Source: Pithys albifrons albifrons (taxonomy: Eukaryota > Chordata > Aves > Passeriformes > Thamnophilidae). Taken from it: a DNA stretch of 64,000 nucleotides. Shown here piece by piece: positions 12,229 through 27,899 of the stretch; position 1 is the first letter of the stretch, and each line of letters opens with the position of its first letter. The notes beneath the pieces were generated by a model, which worked only from the letters and a program-made list of their open reading frames with translations, made no database searches and was not told where the DNA came from. The stretch is taken from positions 3,233,195 through 3,297,194 of the forward strand of contig NC_092486.1 in the NCBI RefSeq assembly GCF_047495875.1, written 5' to 3'. The position numbers and the translations under genes are program-made.

Positions 12229-12234
12229 TTTATT
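12229..12234 (-). terminator. Candidate proximal poly(A) signal of RHOBTB2
   Basis: TTTATT on the plus strand gives a minus-strand AATAAA. About 30 bases downstream in transcript direction is a GT-rich element (GTCCCTGTGTGTTTGGG), a good cleavage-site configuration. It would give a 3' UTR of about 740 nt. Confidence 0.6.
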
Positions 12235-12954
12235 ACAATGGAGCCTTCCAGGCTCAAATCCCAAGCCAAGGGCCTGGGCTTGGTTTCTGGTGTGGCAGGT
12301 TGGGGCTGTGGGTTTGGGATTGGGTTGTTTTTTTGCTTTTCTTTTGAAACAAAAAGAATGGGGAGAAGAGGACTCTGGTCCCCTCTGTGCCCTGAATGAG
12401 GCCAGACCCCATTTGTAGAGGAATACACTGCAGTGCCTGGAGGCATTTGGGGACCAGGGTCCCCTGCACTGTGCCTGACCCTGCTGTGAGTTGAAGGGGG
12501 TGGCAGGACCCCCACAGTGGCTCCGGGTGCCATCAGACACACAAACCATATCCCACAGCTCCTGGTTACAAATCAAAGTGGAAGCGGGATGCGTTTCTTC
12601 TTCTTCCTCATGCTGCTGATGTTCCAAATGGAAAAAAAAAAAAATTCCAAACTGAAACCACAACACAGCCCTCGTGCTCCTGTAAACATGAGTTTCTCCT
12701 GCTCGGGCTCTGCCAGTCCTGCAGCGCTGGCACCGCGGCGCGGGGAGAGCAGGGCTCCAGGAGCACCAGGGGCTGGCCCTGAGCCCCTCCACAGGGACAG
12801 ACCCCCATGGCCACCATCTCCTCTGGGGCTTCGGCCCGTGGCGTCTGCTCCACGTCTGGCACTGGGGCAGGTCATCCCCCCCTTCCTCCTTTTCCTCCTC
12901 CTCCTCCTCCCCGTCTCTTCCCAGGGATGCTGGAGCCAGGGCAAGGACGGGCTT

Positions 12955-16851
<3,897 letters not shown>

Positions 16852-16861
16852 TAATTGGGAC
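16852..16861 (-). other. 5' UTR part of the RHOBTB2 start-codon exon
   Basis: On the minus strand a pyrimidine-rich tract (CCGTTCCTCCCTCAG) precedes this exon, giving a canonical acceptor 10 nt upstream of the ATG. An upstream noncoding exon is therefore required. Confidence 0.75.
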
Positions 16862-19479
16862 CTGAGGGAGGAACGGGGCAGGGGTTGGCAGATACATCCA
16901 GAACAAGCCAGGAGGGCTCAGAAAGGGCCAAAGGGATGCTCTTGCTGCCTCACAGCCCAGAGAAGCTCTGCAGCAGCTGCCCAGCCCTCCCTGGCTCACA
17001 CTCCCTGCCAGTCCCCTTTAAAATTTCATGTTCTCGTGGCCGCGTGCGTTGCTGTGCCGTCAGACACATGCCCTGCGTTTGATTCCGCCCTCCTCCCTCC
17101 CGCTCTCCGGCTCATGCTTGTTCATGTGAGATGAGGCTTTTTTTTCTCTCTCCCTCTCTCTCCCTTCCTCCTTTTCCTTTTCTCCTTCTCCAGCATTCGC
17201 AAGCGAAGCTTCCAGATCTGCCTGAGCGAGTGCACACCCGGGCACTGCCAGTCTCGGGGGAGAGCACACTGAGCTGCTCCTCTTTTGCCACCCTGTTCCC
17301 AGGGGGGATATTTGCTCCCAGCTAAGAGCAGCAGACAAGAAACTCCTCCTGTTTGCCAGAGGCTCAGCAGCTATTGAGGATGGGAAGGCTCCCAACATCA
17401 CCAGTCTGCCAGGAGCAGGTGTGACCCCAACACTCCTGAGAGGGAGGTGGGTGCTGTGAGGATGATGTGAAACACCCAGCTGTGCCCAAGTGTCTCATCC
17501 TTTGCCTGTTCACACCTCAAGAGTCCAAACCAGACAGAATTAACCCATCACAGCATTAACCCAGGGTTTTACATGATTCCCAGGAGGAAAAGCAGTGAGG
17601 AGATTGAGGGAAGGGGAGAAGAAAAACCCCACATCCCACTTGCTCTGAACTTCCCAAAGCTGCAGATCTCTTCCCTCCTTGTCTCTCCCTCCTGGCACCA
17701 GCCTCCTGAGCGTCTATAATAAACCACCAGCGCAGTGAGCGAAAATACCCGGTAACGATGGCAACGGAGCCCTGCACGCGGGACCACGGCCGCGGCTCCC
17801 GAGCCTGGCAAGGACTTCCCAATGTTAGCACCTCCCTCCGTGTGCCAGCTGCCAGGGCACACCTGGATACACCAGCGGCACGCGAGAGGGCTCGGCACCA
17901 CGCAGGATTGAGCCACAAGCCCCGTGGGCAGGTGCAGGCAAAGGCAGGTGGCACAAATCCAGGTTGCTTTGGGTGCCAGCGCGTTGACAGCAACGCTGGT
18001 CCCGAGGCAAAACTTCCCTGAGTAGTTGTCACCCCATTCCATGTCCCTTCCATCCTTTGAGATTCAGGGAATGCATCCCAAAGGGCATTGAAAATCAGGA
18101 TCAGCAAAGCGCTGGTCCCCCGAGGCAAAACTTCCCTGAGTAGTTGTCACCCCATTCCATGTCCCTTTCATCCTTTGAGAGGTAGGGAATGCATCCCAAA
18201 GCGCACTGAAAATCAGGATCAGCAGCCTCCTTGGGCTCTACATACAAAAACGAACCAGGGCAGGTGGTCTCCTTCCCCACTAGCCCCTCAAATCCGTTTC
18301 CATCTCACACATCCCCCTCCACTGCTGTTCCCAATGCTCTGCTCCTCCTGGAGATCAGCTTTGTTCTGTAGGACCAGGAGATCCAGGAGATCTCCAGGGT
18401 TGGTGTTAGTGCTCAGGGAGCTTCGCTGTGGTTATTTTTAGGCCCAGCCGTGCTCCCAAGTCAGCTGAGCTCATTTGGATGGTGGGGGAAGGCACATGGA
18501 ATGACAGCCATGGTTGGCAGTTCGGATGCTTGTTCCTCATGGGGAGCTCAGCCCATCCCCAGCCGAGCACAGGGGGCCTGCTGGGAAAGTCTGGTGCCCC
18601 ATGGGAATTAGGGGCTAAATCCTAACGGGATCAGTGCCTGCAACGAGGAGAGGAAAGGTGGGACAACTGGCACAAAATGTGGGTCCTCAGAAAAGCACAA
18701 ACACATTGGGGAGCTCTGTTGGCTCCAAGGTAGGGGGTCACAGCCCCCAACCCATCAGACCACCCCAGGAGGGGCTGAGCCTTTCACGGGGGCAATTTCA
18801 GCAGCAGCTCCATCCCCACCTTCCCCCACTATCACCTCTCTCCAAGGAACAGCTCCAAAACCCACCAGAGTAAGAAATAACTCGAGATGCTCAAGACACA
18901 GGAGTTTCCCCCTGAGGAAAAGCTTTTCCCTGGGGAGCAGGGCTGCTCTGGCCAGCAGCCCCCAGCCCTGCCCTCCCTGCCCACCACAGGCACCCAATTC
19001 ACACCCACCCCCTCCAAGGAGAACCCCAAAATCTCTCCTTCCAGGTTCCCAGCCTGTGGTTGCCACGGCAACTGCACCATCACCCCTGAGAGCCGTCGCT
19101 TAGCAACTCCCAGGCTAAAAATCCTCCAGCCCGCACCTCGCCAGGGGAGGACACCCAAACCGGGGGCAAACTGCCCCAAAGGGGCAGCGATGCTCAAAAA
19201 TAACGCAGCATCTCCTGTGAACCCCCTCGACAGCCTCGGGGGGCAGGAGAAACGGGACGAGGAGGCTGTGGAGGCCGCGGCAGGATGCGGTGCGGAAGGC
19301 GATGCGGGAGAGGGGCCCGAGCGGGGCTGCAGCACGGCCGGGGCCAGGGGATGCGGCGGGCGCGGGGCACCGGCAGAGGATGCGGGACTTTGGAAAGGGC
19401 CGGGGAGCAGCGGGAATGGGTGCGGAACATTGAACAGGGGGCGGGAAGAACCGGGAAAGGGAGCGGGGGACACCTGGAT
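16862..19479 (-). other. RHOBTB2 intron 1 (3' part)
   Basis: No coding exon was seen. It contains a pyrimidine tract near 17145-17190, a local 118-bp tandem duplication (about 18003-18228), and a GC-rich lead-in to the 50-bp minisatellite from about 19250. Confidence 0.55.
18003..18228. repeat. 118-bp tandem duplication
   Basis: The segment starting CGAGGCAAAACTTCCCTGAG at 18003 recurs at 18121 with a few substitutions. Two copies only. Confidence 0.85.
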
Positions 19480-20345
19480 CGCGGGGCATTGCAAGGGGTC
19501 CGAGAAGGATCCAGGCAGGGAGTGCGGGGCATGACGAGGAGGCTGCGGGTGTGCCCAGAGCACCCAGAGCGGGGGTGCGGGACATTGCAAGGAGACTGAG
19601 AAGGACCCGGGCTGGGGGTGTGGAGCGTTCCAAGGGGTCTCAGGGGTGCTCGGAGCACCGGGATCGGGGTGCGGGGCATTGCAGGGACGTCGGGGGTGCT
19701 CGAAGCACTCAGATCGCGGTACGGAGCGTTGCAAAGGGTCTCGGGGCTGCTCGGAACACCCGGATCGGGGTGTGGAGCATTACAAGGAGGTCGGGGGTGC
19801 TCAGAGCACCCAGATCGGGATGTGGGGCATTGTCAGGGGTCTCCGGGCTGCTCGGACCAGCCAGATCGGGATGCGGGGCATTGCAAGGAGACTGGGGGTG
19901 CTCAGAGCACCCAGCTCAGGGTGTGGGGCATTGCAAAGAGGTCGGGGGTGCTCAGAGCACCCAGATCGGGATGCGGGGCATTGCAAGAAGGTCGGGGGTG
20001 CTCAGAGCACCCAGATCGGGATGCGGGGCATTGCAAGGGGTCTCGGGGCTGCTCGGAACACCCGGATCGCGGTGCAGGGCATTGCAAGGGGTCTCGGGGC
20101 TGCTCGGAGCACCCGGATCGGGATGCGGGGCATTGCAAGAAGGTCGGGGGTGCTCAGAGCACCCAGATCGGGATGCGGGGCATTGCAAGGGGTCTCGGGG
20201 CTGCTCGGAACACCCGGATCGCGGTGCAGGGCATTGCAAGGGGTCTCGGGGCTGCTCGGAGCACCCGGATCGGGATGCGGGGCATTGCAAGGAGGTCGAG
20301 GGTGCCCGAAACACCGGGATCGGAGTGCGGGGCACTGCAAGGCGG
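19480..20345. repeat. GC-rich 50-51 bp minisatellite, ~17 copies
   Basis: Consensus elements are GGTCGGGGGTGCTCAGAGCA, CCCAGATCGGGATG and CGGGGCATTGCAAG. Many units hold a palindrome GGGTGCTC-A-GAGCACCC with 8-bp arms. A three-unit, 152-bp block at 19981-20132 is repeated at 20133-20284 with no difference that I can see. Units nearer 19480 are more diverged. The array lies in RHOBTB2 intron 1, about 120 bp inside the candidate exon 1 donor. Confidence 0.95.
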
Positions 20346-20462
20346 CGGCGGGGCCGGGCCCTCTCTGCCCCCCGCACCGGGCCGGGCCGGGCAGGATGCG
20401 CGGAGGCGGAGCGGGGAACGCGGGGCGGAAGCGCGGGGGTTGTTTTTATCCCCGGTACTTAC

Positions 20463-20730
20463 ACCAACACAGACGAAGCGGCGGCTCCCAGGGGCCGGGG
20501 CCGGGCTCGCCCCTCCGGACATGGCCACGGCGCAGGTTGCGCGGCTCGGCTGGGCACGGCTCGGGGCCGCGTTGCGCGGCTCAGGACCGGGGGCGCGGGG
20601 GCCCATGGCGGCGCCGGGGCCGCCCCGATCTCCGCATCCGCGGCCCGCTGCGCTGCGCGGAGCCCTGCGCTGATCCCGGCCCTGCTGCGCGGAACGTTGC
20701 GCGCTGCCCTGCGCGCTGCAGTCGCGGCCG
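20463..20730 (-). other. Candidate noncoding exon 1 of RHOBTB2
   Basis: The minus strand carries a strong GTAAGT donor whose first base is at 20462, so the exon would end at 20463. It sits in CpG-rich DNA directly downstream of CCAAT and GC boxes. It would splice to the acceptor at 16861. The 5' boundary is a guess. Confidence 0.5.
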
Positions 20731-20810
20731 CCCCGCCTTTCATTCACAAAAAACAAGCGGCCCCGGCGCAGCCCCGCCCACGACCCCCCCGCCGACACCG
20801 CCCATTGGCT
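20730..20810 (-). promoter_or_regulatory. RHOBTB2 core promoter: CCAAT and GC boxes
   Basis: Read on the minus strand, a CCAAT box (20804-20808) is followed by GGGCGG, then GGGCGGGG (about 20773-20780) and another GGCGGGG (20731-20737). No TATA box is present. This is the usual layout of a CpG-island promoter firing toward RHOBTB2. Confidence 0.6.
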
Positions 20811-20830
20811 CAGAGCGACATTGGGAGGGT

Positions 20831-22480
20831 GCCCGAGGGGGGTGCGGGCTCGTCATGCCGCGCTTGGGACCCCCATCCTGCCCTGCCCTCCCTCGCAGCG
20901 AGTTCTGTCGTGCCCCTCCAGTCCTGACTTCCATGGGACCCTCATCCTGCCCCTCAATTTCCCTTGCAGGGGGTCTCTGTCCTGGTCCCCAGTCCTGCCC
21001 CCCAGTCCCGCACTGCATGGATCTCTATCCCTCCCCTTTCCTGGCAGGAGCCCCCCACCCTGCCCTCCATCATCTGCGACATCCATACGGGGAGGGGGTG
21101 ACACCCCTATCTCCCCCCTTGCATCTCATCCCCACCCTTCCCCTGCATCCGAACCCCCAGTGGTGCTCCGGGGAAGGGGGGCACCCTCTCCTGCCCCCCA
21201 CTCTGAGCACCTTTCCCCTTCCCCATGTTTCACGGGGGGTGCAGAGCTGCCCACTGGGCCATGTGTGGTGCCGGTGGTGCCCCCAGGCTAACAGCCCGGC
21301 TTAGGATGGGGCTGTGCCAGAGGAGACGCCCCACAACCCTCAGAGCACCCCCAAACCCTTGCAGGGCTGGTTCTCCCGGGGGGCAGCAAAGCCGCTCCAT
21401 CCATCCGTGCTCTCCAAGCACAGGCCACACGCTGCAGGTCTGCCTTTTTATCCCACTCCGCAGGGCTTGCTGAAGCCCCTGCACCCCCAGGGGGCATCCC
21501 CCCTAAATCTCAACCCGCAGGGCTTAAAAAACTCCGAGTCATCTTCGCAGCGCGGCTGCCGGGAAGACGCCGAGCGCTCCGGCCCCGCTGCTCTGACCCC
21601 GTATATCCGCATCATGTGATCCTCGCCATCCCTTCCCGAGCCTTTCCACTGCCTTCTCTGCTCCACTGAGCCATGCTAAGCTCGGCCCCCGCCGCGATCC
21701 CTTCTCGCACGGATCAGCGCGGTCCGGCCGCCCCGACACTGATGCAGCACCGCGTCAAAGCGCAGCGCTCGCCTCTCCCTCCCCTCGCACCTTCTCTCTC
21801 CCCGCAGCCTCCCCCCGGCCCAGCCCGGCCAGCGCCCCCCGCCTCACCGAACTCGCAGGACGGGGATCTGTCTCTCCATAGCAGAAGGAGATGAAGCCGC
21901 TAATTTAGGGAGGGAGAAGCGCTTTAGGCTTTGGAGCCGGGCACAGGCAGCTGGCGGTGCTGCCTCCGTGCCCACGCCGGGACCGCGAGCGGGCGGTGGA
22001 GCTTTTGGCTCCACGCAGAGTTATTTAATCCCCCTGCAACGGGAGCTGCGAACAGCCGAGCCGCAGCCTGGAGCTCTCGCTGCTCCTTGGAGTGGGTCAC
22101 GGGGAAGGAACACGTAGAGCTTGTTTGCCAGCCGCATGATTTGGCTTATTTGCTCTCTTTGTAGCAGGTGCTTAATTGTGGCAGAAAGGGTTCCCGGCGG
22201 CTTTCTGGGCAGCCAAATTCCCGCCTGCCCCATTCCCAGCCAGGCAAAACAAAAGCACAATTGTCACTTGCAGTCGAAACGCTCCCGGTTGAGGAGCTCG
22301 CACCGGCCTTTTCCCGGGAGAAGGTTTTGCCGGGAGGATAGAGCTGGTGCTGGAGGCATCGGGGAGGGCACCAGGCAAGGGAAGAGGCTCGGGAACATCT
22401 GTGGAGCACATGGATGCCACTCACAGCTCCCCTGCTCCGTGGGAGGAGAAACACAGGTCTCAGCTGACTTGTTGCATCAA
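20831..22480. other. RHOBTB2 upstream region, no gene seen
   Basis: C-rich and CpG-rich DNA without a recognisable exon. Open frames here are a by-product of base composition. Confidence 0.5.
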
Positions 22481-22490
22481 GCAAGCCCAC

Positions 22491-22540
22491 GGCACGGCAC
22501 GGCACGGCATGGCATGGCATGGCATGGCATGGCATGGCAC
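22491..22540. repeat. Pentanucleotide microsatellite (GGCAC)n(GGCAT)n
   Basis: About four GGCAC units pass into about six GGCAT units with no interruption, ending in GGCAC. Confidence 0.95.
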
Positions 22541-25500
22541 AGCTGCCAGGTGACATCTCCCCTCCCTCAGCACTGCTGCCTCTGGCAGGGCTGTGATTAA
22601 AAGGCCGTTTGCTCCCTGCTCCCATCTCTCTCTCTCCGATTTAAGCCTCTTGCACTTGTCCCCGAGGACTCCCATCTGTCCAGCTCCATAATCACCATCA
22701 CTGCCAAGCAAAGAGCTCCAAGCCCGAGGGCTGAGCACTGGGGGTCACACGGGAGACCTCAAACCACTGGCACCAAGCGCCCCTTTTCACCCCACAGCCT
22801 CCTCCTCCCTCCATCTCCTGCTCCCCAGCAAGGAGGGAAGAAGCTTCCCAGGTCCCCGAGTCATGAGAGGACAGTGCTCCAGCCGTGCCCTTCCCAGTAA
22901 ACTTTATGACTCTCTAGTTTAATGCCAGGGGTGTTTCCACCCTCCCAGGTGCTGCCGGGCCCCTGCCCAGCCTTGCTGGGGGTCAGGATGCAGAAATCCA
23001 AATCCAACCCCATTTTCCTTTTGCTTCTCAAAGCAGCCAGAAAATGCTTTGCAATCACTGCAGCTTTCCCAGCTCTGCCCCCACCAGGACCCCCCTCCCT
23101 GACCCCCAAATCAGGCTGAGCTCTGTGTTATTCACCTGACAAAGGGCTGAAGGGCTGAGACAGACCCAGGCAGCGCATCCCTCGTTGGCAAAAGTGGATT
23201 TGCAGTGAGCAGACACCCCGACACCCTTCGGCAGCCCCGAACCTCGAGTTGGGAAAGCCCCACCACCAGGTTCATGCCTTTCCCTGGCTCTGCCCTAAGC
23301 CCTGCTGTGAGTTTTCCGCCTTAGCCATGGGAGAACGAGGCGTCACAGCGAAGTGTGTCGGAGGGGAGCAAAGAGCAAAGTCCCCTGGAGAAAGTGGCTG
23401 GAGGAAAAGTGCTGGAACGGGGAAGCTGGAGGAGGCAGCGAGGCGGGAGAAGGGAGTCAGAGGCTGGAATAGGTAACGGCTTAAACCTTCTAAGATCACC
23501 AAAATACTTTTGTCCACTGTAGCAAACTGAAACAAAGCAGCTGCTCACCCAGCAGAGCCCACCCCTCCCTGGATATGCCGGCTGGGAAAGGATCTTGGAT
23601 CAGATAAGTGGGTGCCACTGTCAGGCTATGGCAGCTGCAGAAGGGTGTGCACACCTGAAGCTACAAATTGGATTTCCAGATAAGAGGCTGATAAGAGGCA
23701 AATGCTTCAAGGTGGGATAATTCTTTTTATCATCCCAATGCCCTCCCTTAAATGATGACTCTGCTGTAAAACCTCAAAGACAATTAGAATCTGTCCTGGG
23801 CTATTAGTCTCAAATGTTGGGCCCTGCTAGGCCATGATCGATGCTGAGTCTTATCTTAGGATGTGTCAAACACTCATGACATGGCCCGTGACACGATCCG
23901 CTGTAAATTCCCTGCCCCAGGGAAGGTACAAGGCGTTCCCATCTGAGTCTGACGTCTATAATAACTCATAAGATCTCAGCAGTTTTGGGGGGGTCCTCCC
24001 CCAGCCCCAGCAGATCCAGACCATCACTGCAATCATCCTTCAATCCACAGACACGGAAGGTGCAACTACCGAGTTTCATCCCTGGATCCAGTTGGTGGTG
24101 ACAATACACAGCTTGGGACTCTCGTAATTTCTTTCTCTTTCTCTCCCTTACACATTTCCTCAAGTGTTATGCTTTAAAATCGCTGCACCACAATAGATGA
24201 GAACACCCAAAGCGGCACCACCTCTTTACTTTTGAAACAAAACTGTTCTGAAGCCAACCCTACCCACATGTGTTTACAAACACCAATTATTCAGTGTCGT
24301 TTCGCTCTAATCCACCCCAAGGGGTTTATTAACAAGAACGTGGGTTACCCTCCCTTTCTGGGGCAGGTCCTGACGAGGTACTTACAGGCTGTGAGCCATG
24401 GCAGTCATCTTCCCGGCGGGGCTGCCTTTGCCTTGGCTTTCCATCTCTTTCTCTTGGCAGGCTCTGAAAGGAAAGGGGAGAAAGGCTCTGTGAAAACACC
24501 CCAAACACTGAGTCACGTCCTAAAGCCACCCCCTCCCTGCTCAGTGTCACCTCGTGCCTCTGGGGACAGAGTCAAGGGAAGGCAAGTCCTGCAGGGCCAC
24601 TTGGGTTGGCCAAGAAGTGTCCCAGTGTGGGGACACAGCTGTCCCTCTTCTTCCCACTGTCCCCAGGTCTCGCTCCCAGCTCTGCCCTCCTCATGCCACC
24701 CCCTTCACTGTCCAAAGCAGCCAAAATAAATAGATCTGTGCAACAGGCATGCACAGACCTGTCCCTTGCACTGGAGGTTTCAAGTGACAACCTCCCCTCC
24801 CCAGAGCAGTCCAGGGGTTTCCCAGTTCCCACCTCCCACTCCAAGCACCTTACCCTTGGGCTAAGAGCCTTCCCTGTGCACAGAGGCACCTTGGGCAGTG
24901 TCTGCCTCTTGGGGTGGCTGCTGGACCACCAAGCCCTCCAGCATGTTTGCCTTGGCCAAGGCTCTGCTTCTGGGAGCTCTGGAGCCAGGCAGGGCAGTGG
25001 GGCTGTCCCTCCTTCCCCCGTCACTGGCTCAGCAGTGCCTGCACACGTCAGGCTGGAGCAGAGTCCAACCTGGGCTTTGCTCCTGGCAAAGCCAGCACAC
25101 GCCTGGCTCCTGCTGGGAGGTGGGTTCCAGAGACCCAACACGGTGCTGGGTCCTTCCATGGATTCACCAGGAAGAGCAATAAGGGTCAACCCTCTCTGTT
25201 TTGCTGCTCTGAAACCCCCAAATTCTGTGGGTTTTTCCCTGGGTGATGCTACAAAGGATCTTGCAGAGAGAGGAGCTGCCAGAGGCATCTTTGTGGGCTC
25301 CCCAGCCCCATCAGCAGTCGGGGAGGGAGGTGCCAGCTCAGAAAAAATGAGGTTTATGGGTCTGACATCCATTTGGAGGCAGGAAGAAGGAGAAATCTTC
25401 AACCAGCACTTTGGAAAAATGGCAAGTCCCAACGTTGATGGGGAACCAGTGGGGACAAAGGGTCCCTACACCATCAGTGGGATGTGCCAACACACCGGTG

Positions 25501-26890
25501 GGGAGTAGAGCAGGGAGGAGAGCCCAGGAAACAGCTGATACCAGAAGTAAAGGTCTAAAACAAGCAACAAGGACTTTTTTGCACCTTTCATCCCCTGCTC
25601 TGACAGAGCAGAAGGGTCTGTCCCCCTGCCAGGAGATTGGGGTGCTCTGGAAATTCACTGCACTCACACCCGTGACCCAGCCCTGGAATCAGCCACCTGA
25701 TCCACCAGGGGTGATAACTCCCCCTGCCACCGACACCACTGCACAGCTTCAGGCATTCAGCACTCACCTTATAAATATTTAAACCCAGAAGGAGCCGTGT
25801 ACTCCTGTAAAATGCAACTTATTACACAAGCACAGCCTCCCTTCGCCCCAGCGCTGAGCTAATGAACATTTGGGGCTCTCCAGATGGATCTTTTGCAGCT
25901 AAAAACCAGGTCAGGGCAAAATTCAAGGTCTTGGCCCGTGTGTGTGCAGGATTTCTGCACCCTCCAGCTGGGATGTATTGAATTTACCACCCTGAGAAAG
26001 AGCTGCTGAGGTGGAATCCCAGCTAAGGCTGCTCCTCCAGCTGCCCTTTCCCGACACCCCAGCCAGGTTTTGGGGTGCAGGGCTGGCCCCACACTCCGGG
26101 AAAAGCTGCAGCTGCAGCCTGGAGCACTGACAGGCTCCCACCAGCCCGGCTGCCTCATGCAGGATTCACAGTTTCAGACAGTATTAAGAGCTGCTGACAC
26201 CTCGTGAAAAAGCTGTGAAAAGCTTCTATTTGGGGAAAGTTCCTCTTATAACGGTGCATCCTGTGGCTTCTCTGTTTCCCTTTTCTCCTGGTTCTCTTGC
26301 TGTGGAGAGCGGTGCAAAAAAAATAGGCGGATAATGTTGCCAACCAGCCTGGGCTCTTCGGCAGAAAAGGAAAATAACCCCCCAAGCAACTGCCCCCCAG
26401 GGAATTAATTCTCATGTTGCATCGGGGAGCTGCTCTGGGTCGGGAGTGAGTGCCTGGGGACTGATGGTCAGCGAGGAGGGGGAAGGTGGGACCCTCCTGG
26501 GACTTGTTCCTGGGTCTGGCTGCAGCCAACACTCAGAGCAGAGCTTGGTGTGGGGTTTGGGGGGGGTTGCATATCTCCTAAAGGGACAGAAATGCTGGGA
26601 TTGCTTGTTTAAGACCTTCCCCTCTGGTGCCAGCTGTTTTCTGGACTCTCCTCCCCACCAGCGCCGTGGCACAACCCCAGTGCCATCTCCCTTTGCCCCC
26701 ACTGTTCCCCCCATTAAATAAAAATTGAATTAAAACATCAAAGAACAAGGAATCTGTTTCTAAGCAACTGTCTCCAAGTAGGGATGGAGAGCTGAGGAAG
26801 GGGAAGAGGCAATGCTGGGTGGGGAAAAAACTTCTGGGGATCCTGCTGGGATGAGGTAGGGAAGGAACAGCAGGAAAAGAGGGAAGTTGT
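22541..26890. other. Intergenic region, mostly unique sequence
   Basis: No gene is supported. It includes a cluster of GATA motifs (23600-23860) and gene-free GC-moderate DNA. A 300-codon open frame at 24606-25508 has an equally long antisense partner and shows no domain, so it is not called. Confidence 0.5.
23600..23860. promoter_or_regulatory. Candidate enhancer: cluster of GATA motifs
   Basis: AGATAAG at 23602 and 23678, TGATAAG at 23689, GGATAA at 23715, reverse TGATAA at about 23728-23733 and reverse AGATAAG at 23850-23856, with a CAGCTG E-box near 23632. The sequence is repeat-free. Function is inferred only from motif density. Confidence 0.3.
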
Positions 26891-27380
26891 GGCCAGGTGG
26901 GGGTTGGTCTCTTCTCCCAGGCACTCAGCAATAGGACAAGGGGGCACGATGGGCTCAAGCTGTGCCAGGGGAAATTGAAGTTGGAGAGCAGAAAGAAATT
27001 CTTTGCAGAGAGAGTGCTCAGGGATTGGAATGGGCTGCCCAGAGAGGGGGTGGATTCCCCATCCCTGGAGGGTTTGAAACTGAGCTTGGCCGTGGCACTG
27101 AGTGCCATGATCTGGTAAAGGGACTGGAGTTGGACCAAGGGTTGGACTTGGTGATCTGGGAGGGCTTTTCCAACCCAATCCATTCTAGGATTCTGTGATT
27201 CTGTGGATGTGGCACTGAGGGAGAATCCACCATGGGTTGATCCAACCCCACTGGGATCACCAGCCCAGGGCACTCTGTGCCCTGTGCTGGTGATCCCAGT
27301 GGGGTTGGATCAAGGGTTGGACTTGATGATCTCGGAGGGCTTTTCCAACCCAATCCATTCTATGATTCTGTGAGGGAACA
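26891..27380 (+). mobile_element. CR1-derived 3' end with hairpin module
   Basis: Sense-oriented CR1-type sequence: GGTCTCTTCTCCCAGGCACT, AGAAAGAAATTCTTTGCAGA, CCATCCCTGGAGGGTTTGAA and the tail ATTCTAGGATTCTGTGATTC. A hairpin follows at about 27237-27314, then a second CR1 tail ends at about 27370. Confidence 0.85.
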
Positions 27381-27899
27381 CGGGGTATCAGAGCTCTGGG
27401 AGGAGGCCTGGAGCCCCTGGAGCAGGAATTTCTGCATCACAGAGCGCGGCTGCAAGTCCTGGCCTGCGGGAGAGCCACCGTGCCCTCGCTTGCGAAACAG
27501 CTCCCGAATCCCCAAAACCACTTCCTACCCTAACGGCTGCCAGGCAAGGGAAGCGGCGGCAGCAGCGCTGCCTGTCCCCCTGCCTTGGCAGGAGGTGCAG
27601 GCAGGGAGGGGACAGCAGCGTTTGGTGGCTGCAGGCATGTCCTGACTGCCTGCCAGGAGACATCAACACCCCTTATGGGAGCAGCAAACAGGATCCAGGG
27701 AGAGCTGCTGGCTTGATCTGTGCTGTTCCTGTGGGAGAGCAGGGTGGCATCAGACCCACGCTGGAAGACTCTGCCCCCACAGCTTGGTGCCACACGTGGC
27801 TGTGCCTGGGCACCCTCCTCTCTGCCCATGGGACAGTTGTTAATCTCTGAGGGCCACCAACACACCCCAAGGAGCCCCTCGGGGTCCAACACCCCAATA
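27381..27899. other. Unique sequence between two CR1 copies
   Basis: No gene or array was recognised. Confidence 0.5.

Larger units (their letters stand above)
10800..12954 (-). other. Putative RHOBTB2 3' UTR
   Basis: This interval lies between the RHOBTB2 stop and the distal poly(A) signal. It has no recognisable coding exon. Open frames of 280-360 codons on the minus strand (11186-12792) have no family similarity I recognise and run through the 3' UTR; they are treated as chance frames in GC-rich DNA. Confidence 0.5.
19240..22100. promoter_or_regulatory. CpG island spanning the RHOBTB2 5' end
   Basis: CpG is dense at about 19240-20830 and again at 21540-22100. The first part includes the 50-bp array and the promoter; the second part is unique GC-rich DNA upstream. 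Boundaries are by eye. Confidence 0.65.

Noticed and set aside
11186..12792. Minus-strand frames of 280-360 codons near the RHOBTB2 3' end
   Set aside because: They cross the proximal poly(A) signal and the stop region, and have no family resemblance.
19551..20927. 458-codon plus-strand open frame and overlapping frames in other phases
   Set aside because: They arise from the stop-poor 50-bp array and CpG island; all phases show the same peptide repeat and no domain.
24606..25508. 300-codon frame with an antisense frame of similar length
   Set aside because: No recognisable domain, no CpG or splice support; mirror frames are usual in GC-rich DNA.
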